Assembly: GCA_903927025.1 (NCBI GenBank)
Contig: CAIYLG010000051.1
Coordinates: 105,163 to 169,162 of the forward strand
Length of the DNA stretch: 64,000 bases
Source: an uncultured Armatimonadota bacterium
Lineage (GTDB): Bacteria; Armatimonadota; Fimbriimonadia; Fimbriimonadales; Fimbriimonadaceae
Reading direction: 5' to 3'
In this document: one piece after another, positions 15,408 through 23,313 of the stretch
Position numbering within the stretch: position 1 is the first letter of the stretch
Layout of the letters: each line of letters opens with the position of its first letter
Position numbers and translations under genes: made by a program
Notes under the pieces: model-generated
Database searches by the model: none
Seen by the model: the letters and a program-made list of their open reading frames with translations, nothing else
What the model was told of the DNA's origin: nothing

Positions 15408-16736
15408 CTAACGGCTCTTTATCGATTCGACGACGATGGAAATAGCCCGCTCAAGATCGGCTTCCGCTATGTTTAGCGGAGGCGCCAGAGTCAGAACCGT
15501 GCCTGCAGAGATCTTGAAGCTGAGTCCCTTTGAGAGGCATTCATAAAGGACTCTTTCCGCAAGGATCGGGTCTCGCAGTTCGACTCCAATAAGAAGTCCG
15601 AGGCCCCTAACTTCGACAACATGCTCGCATCCGGCCAATTTCGTCTGAAGCGATTCCAACATCTGCAAGCCCAAAGATCGGCTGCGCTCAACCAGTCCCT
15701 CCTCGTCGATTACCTCCAACGTCGCCAGCGCGGCGGCGCAGCTAACGGGATTCTTTTCGTGAGTGTAATGGCCGATGGAGTACTCCTCCACGATGTCGAG
15801 TTCGGATCGTGCGATGACGGCTGCGATCGGCATAAGCGCGCCGCCTAGCCCCTTGCCAATCACAAGAATGTCCGGCTCTGCGCCAAACCACTCCCACGAG
15901 AACATCTTTCCCGTCCTTCCCAGCGCAGTAGGAATCTCGTCGAAGATGAGGAGGGCGCCATGACGTTCACAGGCGCGCTTAACCCGACGCCAGTAGTCAG
16001 GTGGAGGTGGGACGACCGTAGTGCATCGCATTGGTTCGGCGATCACGGCGGCAACATCTCCCTCTCGTTCGAGCACGTATTCCAGGTAGGAAGTGCAGCT
16101 GCCGGAGCATGTGGAGCCGCAGTGAAGCGGGCACCGCAGAGGATCAGGCGGTGGCACATGCTCAGTACCCGGCAATAATGGGCCGAGGTCTCTCCTAAAC
16201 CTCTCCTCACCACCCACTGACGACGCATCGAGCGATGCCCCGTGGAAACTGTCCCACATGGAGATCGTCTTGTGGCGACCCGTAACAATCCGAGCCAGCT
16301 TCAGAGCAATTCCGACCGCCGCGCTCCCTCCGGGTGCGAACAGCACTTTTCCCATGTCTGGCTTGCATAAGCCGCTCAACCTTTGCGCGAGCGCGACTGC
16401 CATATCATTTGTATAGCGCCTCGGGCAAAAAGGAAGCTCAAGAATCTGTCTCTGTACCGCTTCGATCACTTTGGGATGGCCATAACCCACCTGATGGACC
16501 ATGTTCCCATGAAAGTCGAGATACCGTCGTCCTTCGATGTCTTCCAACCACGATCCGCTCGCGGATTTGAGCACATTAAGGCATGGTGTCGAGAGGCTCT
16601 GATGAATGAAGGCTTCCGCATCCTCGGCGAGAATGGAGGCAGTAGCCTCACCTATGTTTTGGCTTCTCCATTGCTGTCGGAATGGAGAGACGTTGACGTC
16701 GCCTTCGGTGGTGCTGCCGCGGTCACTTAAGGTCAT
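15408..16736 (-). CDS. pbfA: PbfA-like PLP lyase: (R)-1-hydroxy-2-aminoethylphosphonate ammonia-lyase
   Basis: A 442-residue class III aminotransferase-fold enzyme. PLP features are YLDFHGNMVHQVGYGHP, KVLFAPGGSAAVGIALKLAR, MWDSFHGASLDA (ring stacking), LLIFDEIPTALGRTG (Asp to pyridine N) and LVIGKGLGGALMP with the Schiff-base Lys near residue 296. The cysteine-rich insert RCPLHCGSTCSGSCTSYLEYV and the FCPRRYTND motif fit the PbfA branch as I remember it, in which the enzyme removes ammonia from (R)-1-hydroxy-2-aminoethylphosphonate to give phosphonoacetaldehyde. The context (PhnZ-like oxygenase, phosphonatase-like hydrolase, PhnCDE) agrees strongly. It starts 14 bases inside the upstream phosphoesterase gene. 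An alternative is an ordinary omega-aminotransferase. Confidence 0.82.
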   Translation of the reverse strand: MTLSDRGSTTEGDVNVSPFRQQWRSQNIGEATASILAEDAEAFIHQSLSTPCLNVLKSASGSWLEDIEGRRYLDFHGNMVHQVGYGHPKVIEAVQRQILELPFCPRRYTNDMAVALAQRLSGLCKPDMGKVLFAPGGSAAVGIALKLARIVTGRHKTISMWDSFHGASLDASSVGGEERFRRDLGPLLPGTEHVPPPDPLRCPLHCGSTCSGSCTSYLEYVLEREGDVAAVIAEPMRCTTVVPPPPDYWRRVKRACERHGALLIFDEIPTALGRTGKMFSWEWFGAEPDILVIGKGLGGALMPIAAVIARSELDIVEEYSIGHYTHEKNPVSCAAALATLEVIDEEGLVERSRSLGLQMLESLQTKLAGCEHVVEVRGLGLLIGVELRDPILAERVLYECLSKGLSFKISAGTVLTLAPPLNIAEADLERAISIVVESIKSR

Positions 16737-19299
16737 CGTTGTCCTTCATGGCTGCAATGCTGGGCCGTTCATCCGGTCTCGCCGGATACGGCTTGTTCTG
16801 ATGCAGGTTGTACCAAATAATTCGGTTGAGCCAGTATGAGTCGGCGGCGTCCGGGTGGCTCCAGTCAAGTTTGGTGGATACATTGGTCCAATACTTATCG
16901 GCATCAGACTCCGCCCCCTTGTTTCTTCCTGGGTTTGGAAGGTCGAGCCGAATGCGGTTGGGGCGGACGTCATAGGAACTGAGGTCAGGCTTGTTCTGAA
17001 AGCATGAAGTGATCGGAGTCGCTAAATAGTCAAAGCGATTCATCGGGGAAAGACCCAGCATCATTTCGATGGACTTGAGCATGCTCACTGTTGTGTAGAA
17101 AGTGTGATCCACCTGGTGGCGCTTATTGAACGGGCTCACGACCAAATAAGGAGTCCGATGTCCGTCCACATGATCCGGTCCAGACTGGGCATCGTCCTCG
17201 ATGACGAAGATGCAGGTGTTTGCCCACTGCGGGCTGTGAGACACCGCGTCGATCACGCGACCCAAAGCAAGGTCATTGTCCGCCATCATGCACTTTGGCT
17301 GAGGATAATCGGGATCCATTCCCTCGCTGTGATCGCACGGCAGCGAGAGGATCATCAGATTGGGGATCGTATTGGTCTTGGAACGCGCGCCGTACTCCTT
17401 GATGAATTCGTCTGCACGAGACTGGTCACTTTGAATCAAGGGCCAATAGTGAATGTGCTTATTCACGATCGGTTTGAGACTCTGTACAAGCGTTACTGGC
17501 TCGTAGTCAAATTTGTGAGTTCCCATCTCACGATCCTTCCACGCCTCGAACCAGTCCTTGGGGCGATAGGGGGAGTATTTCGCCACATCTGCGTAGCAGA
17601 ATTCTCCGTAGTCTCGAACAGAGAGTCCCTTTGCGAGAGCCGCATCCCAGATGCAGCCGGTAGAGGAGATCGACATCGCACAGTTTCCGTCGTCGTTGTA
17701 CGTCCGCGAGTAGCCAACGTAAAAGTGCTCCACGTAGTCATTGGCCATGCTCTGCGTGCTCCACTGATGCCCGTCGCCGCTGTTGGTTCCGCTAACGTAG
17801 GCATTGTCGAAGAGGGTGAATTCTCGAGCGATAGCCTGGTGGTTCGGCATAATGAGGCTGCCGAGGCCGGCCAAGCTTGGATCTCCGTTTCCTTCCGGCA
17901 TGTCGCCAAAGACTTCATCGTACGTGCGGTTTTCCTTGATGATGTAGAGCACGTGCTGGATGGCGCCGTTGTAAACCGCCAAGTCAGGTTTCTTGTTCGA
18001 ATCTTCGCCCCATCGGTTGAGAGACGCGGTTTCGGCCGTAGCTTTTGCCAGATCAGACCGCAGATCAAGAATGCTGACCGAGCCCTCGAATTGGTGAACG
18101 TTGCCAGATTTGGCGCCATGCCCCAAGCGTGAGACGCTGCCATTGCCCTTCGAATTGAGAATCCAAGCGTGATCTCCCTTGAGCGCAATGGAGATGGGAT
18201 AGTAGCCCGCTGGCCGATATCCGAGGACGACGCCACGAGCGAGATCAATCTCCGCGACGGCATTGTCCCCGCCATTGCAGGTGTATAAGGTGTTGCCACT
18301 CTTTGCCAGTGCGACTGGCATGGATCCGAGAATCTTGAATCCGTTCCAGGTAAGGCGAATCGTGCGCGAGATCTTTCTGGATGGAATGTCAATGTCGGTG
18401 ATGGAGTCACTCATCGAATTGGCGATGTAGGCGTGCGACCCATCCACGAGCAGATCGGTTGGATGGAGCCCAACTTCGATATCTGTCTTCTGGCCAGACT
18501 TCAGATCGATAATCGAGACGGTTCCTGAAGAGGGTGTCCCTTTCTTGTCAACGACGACGGTGGAGATTCCTGTCTTTTGAACCACGTCCTTGGGCAGAGG
18601 GATTCGACCTCCCCAATTCGAAACAATGAGGGTTTGCTCATCGTCCGTGAGCCTTGCCCCGAAGGGGATCATATTCACAGGGATCTTCCGACGTCTTTTT
18701 CCCGTTGACGCATCAATCTCAAGCACGCTGTTCAGGTCCCCGGCGGGGACAAATAGCCGAGATCCATCTTTAGTCAGACACAGTGAGCCAGGCACTACGT
18801 TTCCTGGCTCGCCCGGCTGGTTGAGGGTGATTTCAGGCAATGCTGCGAGCTTGCCACCTTCGCAGGAGTACACTTCGATGACCCCCTCGCGCTTCTCGTC
18901 GGGAGGTGTGCTGTCACCTCCGCCTGCAGTTGAAACATAAAGTTTGGTTCCTGCCTGGTTCCAGACCATGCCGTGAAACCCCGGCTCATGGCGCATATTC
19001 AGGCCCGAACCTTCTATGACTCCAGATTCGTTGATAAGAAAGAGTCGATCAAACCTGTTCGCCTGATCCTTCACCATCACGGCGACTAGGTCTTCTTGAG
19101 GACGCATCGCGAGGTCAGCAGGACGCCCGTTGAAGGCAATCGTGCCGGGTCTTATCCGCTGTCCAGAACTCACGATGTAGCTGCCATCTGGCTGCTTGCC
19201 CATGTGAGCCAGCCACCCTTGTTGGCGAAAAGCGAGGAGCGTTCCCCCACATGCTAGGAACGCGATAAGTGCAATGCTGCTGACCGAACGAACGTTCAT
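16723..19299 (-). CDS. YncE-like beta-propeller fused to phosphoesterase (PF04185-type) domain, secreted
   Basis: An 858-residue exported protein. An N-terminal hydrophobic stretch (VSSIALIAFLACGGTLLAF) is a signal or anchor. Residues about 40-440 are a YVTN/YncE propeller with repeats such as GSLCLTKDGSRLFVPAGDLNSVLEID and HPTDLLVDGSHAYIANSMSD. Residues about 455-770 are an alkaline-phosphatase-superfamily phosphoesterase: HVLYIIKENRTYDEVFGD (metal Asn/Glu loop), NAYVSGTNSGDGHQWST, PNLMILSLPCDHSEG, TCIFVIEDDAQSGPDHVDGHRTP (metal Asp/His). PF04185 includes phospholipases C and acid phosphatases. It precedes and overlaps pbfA in the same orientation and follows phnZ, so release of a phosphonate from a lipid or ester outside the cell is an attractive but unproven role. 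Confidence 0.88.
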   Translation of the reverse strand: MNVRSVSSIALIAFLACGGTLLAFRQQGWLAHMGKQPDGSYIVSSGQRIRPGTIAFNGRPADLAMRPQEDLVAVMVKDQANRFDRLFLINESGVIEGSGLNMRHEPGFHGMVWNQAGTKLYVSTAGGGDSTPPDEKREGVIEVYSCEGGKLAALPEITLNQPGEPGNVVPGSLCLTKDGSRLFVPAGDLNSVLEIDASTGKRRRKIPVNMIPFGARLTDDEQTLIVSNWGGRIPLPKDVVQKTGISTVVVDKKGTPSSGTVSIIDLKSGQKTDIEVGLHPTDLLVDGSHAYIANSMSDSITDIDIPSRKISRTIRLTWNGFKILGSMPVALAKSGNTLYTCNGGDNAVAEIDLARGVVLGYRPAGYYPISIALKGDHAWILNSKGNGSVSRLGHGAKSGNVHQFEGSVSILDLRSDLAKATAETASLNRWGEDSNKKPDLAVYNGAIQHVLYIIKENRTYDEVFGDMPEGNGDPSLAGLGSLIMPNHQAIAREFTLFDNAYVSGTNSGDGHQWSTQSMANDYVEHFYVGYSRTYNDDGNCAMSISSTGCIWDAALAKGLSVRDYGEFCYADVAKYSPYRPKDWFEAWKDREMGTHKFDYEPVTLVQSLKPIVNKHIHYWPLIQSDQSRADEFIKEYGARSKTNTIPNLMILSLPCDHSEGMDPDYPQPKCMMADNDLALGRVIDAVSHSPQWANTCIFVIEDDAQSGPDHVDGHRTPYLVVSPFNKRHQVDHTFYTTVSMLKSIEMMLGLSPMNRFDYLATPITSCFQNKPDLSSYDVRPNRIRLDLPNPGRNKGAESDADKYWTNVSTKLDWSHPDAADSYWLNRIIWYNLHQNKPYPARPDERPSIAAMKDNDDLK

Positions 19300-19475
19300 G
19301 AATGGCTGATCCCAATGAGTTGAGTTTCGGCGTCGCCTCTGTGACTGAGGGCGAAGTCTACGGTTGGAAAGCGTCCGGGAGTTGGGCGAGCAACGACAAT
19401 TGTAACTCGCCGGAATGTTGAGAGGCCAAAGCTGCCTTTACTCATTTGTGACCTAACCTCGGCCTAGATCTCAAC

Positions 19476-19541
19476 ATGTTCATAGTGGACGATGATCTAT
19501 CTCTGCGAAACGCTTTGCGTGAACTTGAAACACCGAACTAG
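19476..19541 (+). pseudogene. Fragment of a response-regulator receiver domain
   Basis: A 21-codon frame, MFIVDDDLSLRNALREL then ETPN and a stop, reproduces the first strand and helix of a receiver domain: hydrophobic strand, the acidic DDD metal pocket and the xLRxxLRxxLE helix. Everything after the first helix is missing, so it cannot fold as a receiver. It lies between phnZ and the phosphoesterase gene, opposite in strand, and its stop overlaps the end of phnZ by a few bases. Most likely it is a decayed remnant of a regulator once next to the phosphonate genes; a chance match is possible because of its small size. Confidence 0.45.
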
Positions 19542-20089
19542 GGTGTTTTCTGAATAGTGGACATTCCGTTAATCAAATTGACATAGGATTCGAGCGTCGG
19601 TACGACAACATCTTGTTTGCCTTCATCGTCCCAACGGCGTAGGCGAACAGCATCTTGAAACCATGGATTCTGCTCAAACTCAAGTGTTTCTGCTTCAGAC
19701 ATTGGCCCTCCCTGCAGTTCCAGGCTAATCCGAGAGGCTTCGCTGAGAAAGTCCAGGTATTCAGGCTCTTTTGAGCAGATGTAGCGCTTGGCATCCACAT
19801 GGAGCCTCACCGGTTCTGAGACTTCTGGACCGTAGTGCTGTTGGATCCATCGATCTCCCAGCCACTCGTGCCGATCATCTTCGAGGTGAGCCGCTTTATA
19901 ATCCGTGCCCGCAAGAAGATGGCCGATATCATGGAGAAGCGCCGCGAGAATGAGCGAGTCTGGCGCGTCCGACTCACGTGCCAGATATGCGCATTGAAGG
20001 GCATGCTCGCGCTGTGTGACGTTCTCACCGTAAGTGAGATCTCCGAATTGATTGAAGAGGTCGATGACCTCATCTGAAACGAGAGGCAT
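19538..20089 (-). CDS. phnZ: PhnZ-like HD-domain mixed-valent diiron oxygenase (phosphonate degradation)
   Basis: A 183-residue HD-fold oxygenase of the TIGR03276 type, which cleaves the C-P bond of (R)-1-hydroxy-2-aminoethylphosphonate to glycine and phosphate with O2. Visible elements, numbered from the chosen ATG: TYGENVTQREHALQCAYLA (Tyr20 gate, His29), ILAALLHDIGHLL (His53-Asp54), DDRHEWLG (His74), VRLHVDAKRYIC (His97), RLRRWDDEGK (last Asp ligand near 156). These match all iron-ligand positions of PhnZ. ATG at 20089 is preferred over a GTG nine bases earlier because AAGGTG then serves as a ribosome binding site. No PhnY dioxygenase is adjacent. Transcription may read from the pilin unit through the hairpin at 20112-20140. 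Confidence 0.9.
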   Translation of the reverse strand: MPLVSDEVIDLFNQFGDLTYGENVTQREHALQCAYLARESDAPDSLILAALLHDIGHLLAGTDYKAAHLEDDRHEWLGDRWIQQHYGPEVSEPVRLHVDAKRYICSKEPEYLDFLSEASRISLELQGGPMSEAETLEFEQNPWFQDAVRLRRWDDEGKQDVVVPTLESYVNLINGMSTIQKTP

Positions 20090-20111
20090 GTGTTTCACCT
20101 TGAATCGAGTG

Positions 20112-20140
20112 GGCCGCCCGTAAGTTTGGTACGGGCGGCC
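20112..20140 (-). terminator. Strong hairpin between lipoprotein and phnZ genes
   Basis: GGCCGCCCGTA and TACGGGCGGCC form a perfect 11-bp stem with a seven-base loop. There is no T-run after it on either strand, so it may be a partial terminator, an RNA-stability element or a Rho-assisted site. It lies between the stop of the small lipoprotein (20147) and the ATG of phnZ (20089), where it would separate the two units. Confidence 0.5.
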
Positions 20141-20146
20141 GATAGT

Positions 20147-20281
20147 CTAGCCCTTCGCTTCCTTGTTCTTGTGGTGCTTTGCGATTTCAGCTGGCGTTGA
20201 AGCTCCACTGGTTTCGTTGGAGCTGCATCCGCACACAAAGATGACACAAAGGGCCAGAAGCGCTAGAACGAGCGATCGCAT
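20147..20281 (-). CDS. Very small lipoprotein following second pilin-like gene
   Basis: A 44-residue lipoprotein. The signal [16 protein letters not shown] ends at the lipobox VCGC (Cys near residue 19); the mature tail SSNETSGASTPAEIAKHHKN is short, polar and lysine-rich. Its ATG uses the A of the TGA of the pilin-like gene (TGATG), so it is translationally coupled. The design mirrors the small lipoprotein at 2728-3006: MRS start, immediate lipobox, short charged tail, same position after a pilin-like gene. I recognise no family. It is too short for many gene callers and may be missing from standard annotations. Confidence 0.75.
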   Translation of the reverse strand: MRSLVLALLALCVIFVCGCSSNETSGASTPAEIAKHHKNKEAKG

Positions 20282-21159
20282 CACTGCTTGATCGGTGCCC
20301 CGCGCTCGGTCGTTGCCGTTGTAACCACCTGTTGACAGGTGGGCGATGTCGATGCGTCCTCAAGACCTCCAAATTGCCCACCGCTGTAGGATCCGCTAAG
20401 GATCGCACTGGGGTCATAGCAGCTTTTCACCATGTTCTTAGGATCCACGGGCTCAAGGTCAGTGTCACCCTGAATGTTGTCCTGATACCAGGCCATTTTC
20501 CAGTGACTTGCATGCCCATCGGTGAAGCCGACCTGATACTGAAAGTTGTGGCGAACCTGGCTTAGGCAGTCGCCGGCACCGTTGCACTGATCGTACGGGG
20601 CATTGGTGTACTGGGGGTCGTCACCGGTGTCGATAAGGCTCTCAACATCAGCGGGAGAAACGAATTCACTGAAATTTCGCCCTTGGAACCAATGGTTTCC
20701 GTAGCGAGGATCGGTGCTGGAAATGCTGGTGTCGTAAGAGGTGCTCATGTGGAACGTTCCAAACCCAGCCCGGTTGTGATACGGACCGTAGTTCATTCCA
20801 TAGCCGAAGAGTCGGCCGCCAGGATCGTTGCTGCTTCCAGCTTCAGTGTCGTGTCGGTCAGGGCAGTAGAAAATGTCGTAATTCTTCACGTACGCCTGAG
20901 ATAAGAAGAAAAAGTCGTGAGCATTTCCGCCGTCCGCCGCGATGGCGGTGCCGTACTGCTTTCCGGTGGACACCCAGTTATCGTCGTAGTCGCCGGCGTA
21001 CATGATCCAGGCGTTGTTGAGTTGCTTGATGTTGCTGAGACAGCTGGTCCGCTTGGCGGACTCCTTGGCTTGAGCAAAAACAGGGAAGAGAATTGCGGCG
21101 AGAATAGCGATGATCGCAATGACCACCAAAAGTTCTATGAGTGTGAAAGCTTTCTTCAT
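20281..21159 (-). CDS. Prepilin-type N-terminal cleavage / H-X9-DG domain protein
   Basis: A 292-residue pseudopilin-like protein. MKKA^[14 protein letters not shown] is a short class III leader; the helix and the [19 protein letters not shown] continuation are nearly identical to the protein at 2985-3866, while the rest of the two proteins differs. The middle shows [16 protein letters not shown], a family signature. Near the C-terminus [21 protein letters not shown] contains the DG-H motif. ATG at 21159 follows GAGGAGCTC. Cysteines are present at several sites in the outer part and may form disulfides. It is followed by a tiny lipoprotein gene overlapping by one base, and it interrupts the phosphonate gene region without an obvious link to it. 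Confidence 0.9.
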   Translation of the reverse strand: MKKAFTLIELLVVIAIIAILAAILFPVFAQAKESAKRTSCLSNIKQLNNAWIMYAGDYDDNWVSTGKQYGTAIAADGGNAHDFFFLSQAYVKNYDIFYCPDRHDTEAGSSNDPGGRLFGYGMNYGPYHNRAGFGTFHMSTSYDTSISSTDPRYGNHWFQGRNFSEFVSPADVESLIDTGDDPQYTNAPYDQCNGAGDCLSQVRHNFQYQVGFTDGHASHWKMAWYQDNIQGDTDLEPVDPKNMVKSCYDPSAILSGSYSGGQFGGLEDASTSPTCQQVVTTATTERGAPIKQ

Positions 21160-21289
21160 GAGCTCCTCGATCCACCTGTCCAGTGGCTGAACTCATTGTC
21201 CGATTGACCTTCTTAAGGCAACGTTATGAGTGTGTTCCCACTTTCGCGCAAACGTGGGGAGACGGGTTTTCGATGTGCGGCCCCAAAAC

Positions 21290-22552
21290 TCAGGCTGCCA
21301 AAGACACATTCGATTGGCTAAGGCGATGCGCGAACTCGAATTGCTGTACCGCCCATCGCTGACCTTTCGCATGAGCAGCGGAGATGAGCTCCTCATAGCG
21401 CTTAAGGGAGGTTTCGATTGATTGACCGGGGGCCATAAGGAGGATTTCTCGAAAGCCAAACGCGGAGCTTTCGATGGTGCCGTCGTTTCTGGATCTCAAG
21501 TCTTCGATGCGGCCCTGAGATGCAAGGAGCGCTGCCTCGGCATCGTTTTGGGTGGCTAAAGCTTCCTGCTCCGCCATGCTGACCGCACGTGTCGCGTAGG
21601 ATTCCGCCTCCGTGGGTCGCCCGGCCAGCATGCTTAGGTCAGACATGTTGATGAGAACGCGGGTGATCTGCGAAGAATCTGTTGCCCTCTGGAGGCATGT
21701 CTGAAGTGTGTAGAGTCCCAGGTGCGGACGAATGACCTGGCCGCGCAGGGCCGCACAGCACCCCTGAACGCGCAGAGCCTCTAAGCCCGCTCGATCAAAC
21801 GGGTCACCACTTTCGATGGCCATTTCGGTTTGTCGAAGCGCTTCTGGGAACCTTAACCAGCCGAGCAGATAGCGACCGTACATGGCGCAGACTTCCCTCA
21901 ACAGGCCCTGAGCACCGCTTTGGTCGCGGTCCCACCAAAGGTTGCTCTGCATCGACAGGAGTTGAAATTCGGTGTTCACCTCTCCTCCTGTGCCAAGGGA
22001 GGCTGATATGGAGTCGATTTGAGATTGGTATTTCGAAGGGTCGTATTCCGGCCGAGTAATTCGGATCTTGCCCACCCCGCTGGTGAGGATCGCCTGGGTC
22101 TCTTCCTCCGTTGCTCCAAACGATTTGACGTAGAAATCCAGCGTGTCTGCGGACGGATGGATCTCAGACCGCTCCCAGCGGCTCACAGAGCTTGCACTTA
22201 CACCGAGCTCCTCTGCCACTTCTGGAATTGTCTTCTGGCCGCGAAGTCGAAGAATGCGAAGCAGATCTCCGCCCGTCGGGACCTTGAAATCAAGCCCAGC
22301 CGCCTGCGCCGCCCTCATCGCACGCGGAGCATCAATGCTGACGAGAATTCGCCGGATATCCTCAGTGCTCATGTAGAGAGCTTTGAGCAGAGATTCCAAC
22401 TCGGGGACCATCGGAACGCTGGAGCCCGCCTCCCAGCGAGAAAGGGTGGATGGACCGATCTGTGCGTGTTCAGCCGCCCGGCGCAAACTGAGTCCCAACT
22501 CTTTTCTCCGCTCGCGCAATGTAGACGCAAGCCGTTCTCGCGTCGAACACAT
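21290..22552 (-). CDS. Transcription regulator with two XRE-type HTH domains and helical-repeat C-terminus
   Basis: A 420-residue protein. Residues about 7-60 are a first Cro/C1-type helix-turn-helix (LRERRKELGLSLRRAAEHA ... STLSRWEAGSS). Residues about 95-150 are a second one (LLRILRLRGQKTIPEVAEE ... SSVSRWERSEIHPSAD). The remaining 250 residues look like TPR-like helical pairs (LRFPEALRQTEMAIESGDPF, PTEAESYATRAVSMAEQEAL), a usual ligand- or peptide-sensing part. Two HTH units in tandem in one chain could let a monomer bind a two-part operator. It is divergent from the phosphonatase-phnDCEE operon with only 77 bases between, which makes it the first candidate for its regulator; that is inference from position. 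Confidence 0.82.
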   Translation of the reverse strand: MCSTRERLASTLRERRKELGLSLRRAAEHAQIGPSTLSRWEAGSSVPMVPELESLLKALYMSTEDIRRILVSIDAPRAMRAAQAAGLDFKVPTGGDLLRILRLRGQKTIPEVAEELGVSASSVSRWERSEIHPSADTLDFYVKSFGATEEETQAILTSGVGKIRITRPEYDPSKYQSQIDSISASLGTGGEVNTEFQLLSMQSNLWWDRDQSGAQGLLREVCAMYGRYLLGWLRFPEALRQTEMAIESGDPFDRAGLEALRVQGCCAALRGQVIRPHLGLYTLQTCLQRATDSSQITRVLINMSDLSMLAGRPTEAESYATRAVSMAEQEALATQNDAEAALLASQGRIEDLRSRNDGTIESSAFGFREILLMAPGQSIETSLKRYEELISAAHAKGQRWAVQQFEFAHRLSQSNVSLAA

Positions 22553-22629
22553 GGCTTGTCCGTAAGGATACTGGCGTTCTGGAAGAGCATCCTCTCCCTT
22601 AATCTAACGTTAATGGGTAGGCATGGATA
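22553..22629. promoter_or_regulatory. Divergent control region between HTH regulator and phosphonate operon
   Basis: The 77 bases hold the promoters of both units. A TTAATCTAACGTTAA segment (22599-22613) contains an imperfect inverted repeat centred on AACGTT-like sequence, close to the plus-strand start, where an operator could lie. I see no clear -35/-10 pair, so the exact promoter is not called. Confidence 0.4.
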
Positions 22630-23313
22630 ATGCCACTCATGCCTGACATCGATCTCGCCGTGTTTGATATCGCGGGAACAACGATCCGAGACAGCGACTA
22701 CGTGAACCTCTGTCTCCAGGAGGCATTCACCTCAGCCGGGATCGAGGTGCCTCTTCCCCAGATCAACGCCACCATGGGGCTGCCAAAGCCGATCGCGATC
22801 GAACGGCTCCTTGAGGAAGCTGGAGCAGAAGGGGATGTCGATTCGATCCACACCGACTTCGTGCAGCGGATGAAGCGGTTCTACTTGGAGTCGGATGATG
22901 TTGCGCCCTACGAAGGTGTCGAAGAGGCATTTGCCACCCTTAGGGAGTCCGGAATTCGGATAGCGCTGGACACCGGGTTCAGTTCAGACATCACGTCAAT
23001 CATCCTTTCGCGGGTTGGCTGGGATTCTGGTGTTATCGATGCGTTCGTCTCCTCAGACGAAGTCGAACGGGGAAGACCCTACCCCGACATGATCCACCAC
23101 CTCATGAAGGAACTCGGCGTGAGCGACGTGAAGCGCGTCGCGAAAATTGGAGATGCCCCTGCCGATATGAACGAGGGAACCAATACAGGATGCGCAATGG
23201 TGGTTGGCGTCTTGTGCGGAACACACACCGAAGCCCAGCTCTCCGAGTACCCCCATACCCACCTGATCGAATCCGTTAGAGATTTTCCCAAGCTCGTTCT
23301 CGGTGACCAATAA
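22630..23313 (+). CDS. Phosphonatase-like HAD hydrolase (TIGR03351 type)
   Basis: A 227-residue HAD-superfamily enzyme that breaks the C-P bond of phosphonoacetaldehyde or a close relative. The nucleophile motif is AVFDIAGTTIRDSD (Asp13, with the DxAGT form typical of phosphonatases in place of DxDxT). The cap has NATMGLPKPIAIERLL; Lys53 takes the place of the Schiff-base lysine in the MGLLK motif of PhnX. GRPYPDMIHH has Arg where most HADs have Lys, another phosphonatase mark, and VAKIGDAPADMNEG holds the metal Asp pair. Members of this branch sit beside FAD oxidases and PhnCDE, as here. It begins the plus-strand operon, and its stop is directly followed by phnD. Confidence 0.88.
   Translation: MPLMPDIDLAVFDIAGTTIRDSDYVNLCLQEAFTSAGIEVPLPQINATMGLPKPIAIERLLEEAGAEGDVDSIHTDFVQRMKRFYLESDDVAPYEGVEEAFATLRESGIRIALDTGFSSDITSIILSRVGWDSGVIDAFVSSDEVERGRPYPDMIHHLMKELGVSDVKRVAKIGDAPADMNEGTNTGCAMVVGVLCGTHTEAQLSEYPHTHLIESVRDFPKLVLGDQ

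Noticed and set aside
17104..18132. Open frame of 342 codons on plus
   Set aside because: It is the shadow of the phosphoesterase gene on the other strand; the minus product has clear propeller and phosphoesterase motifs.
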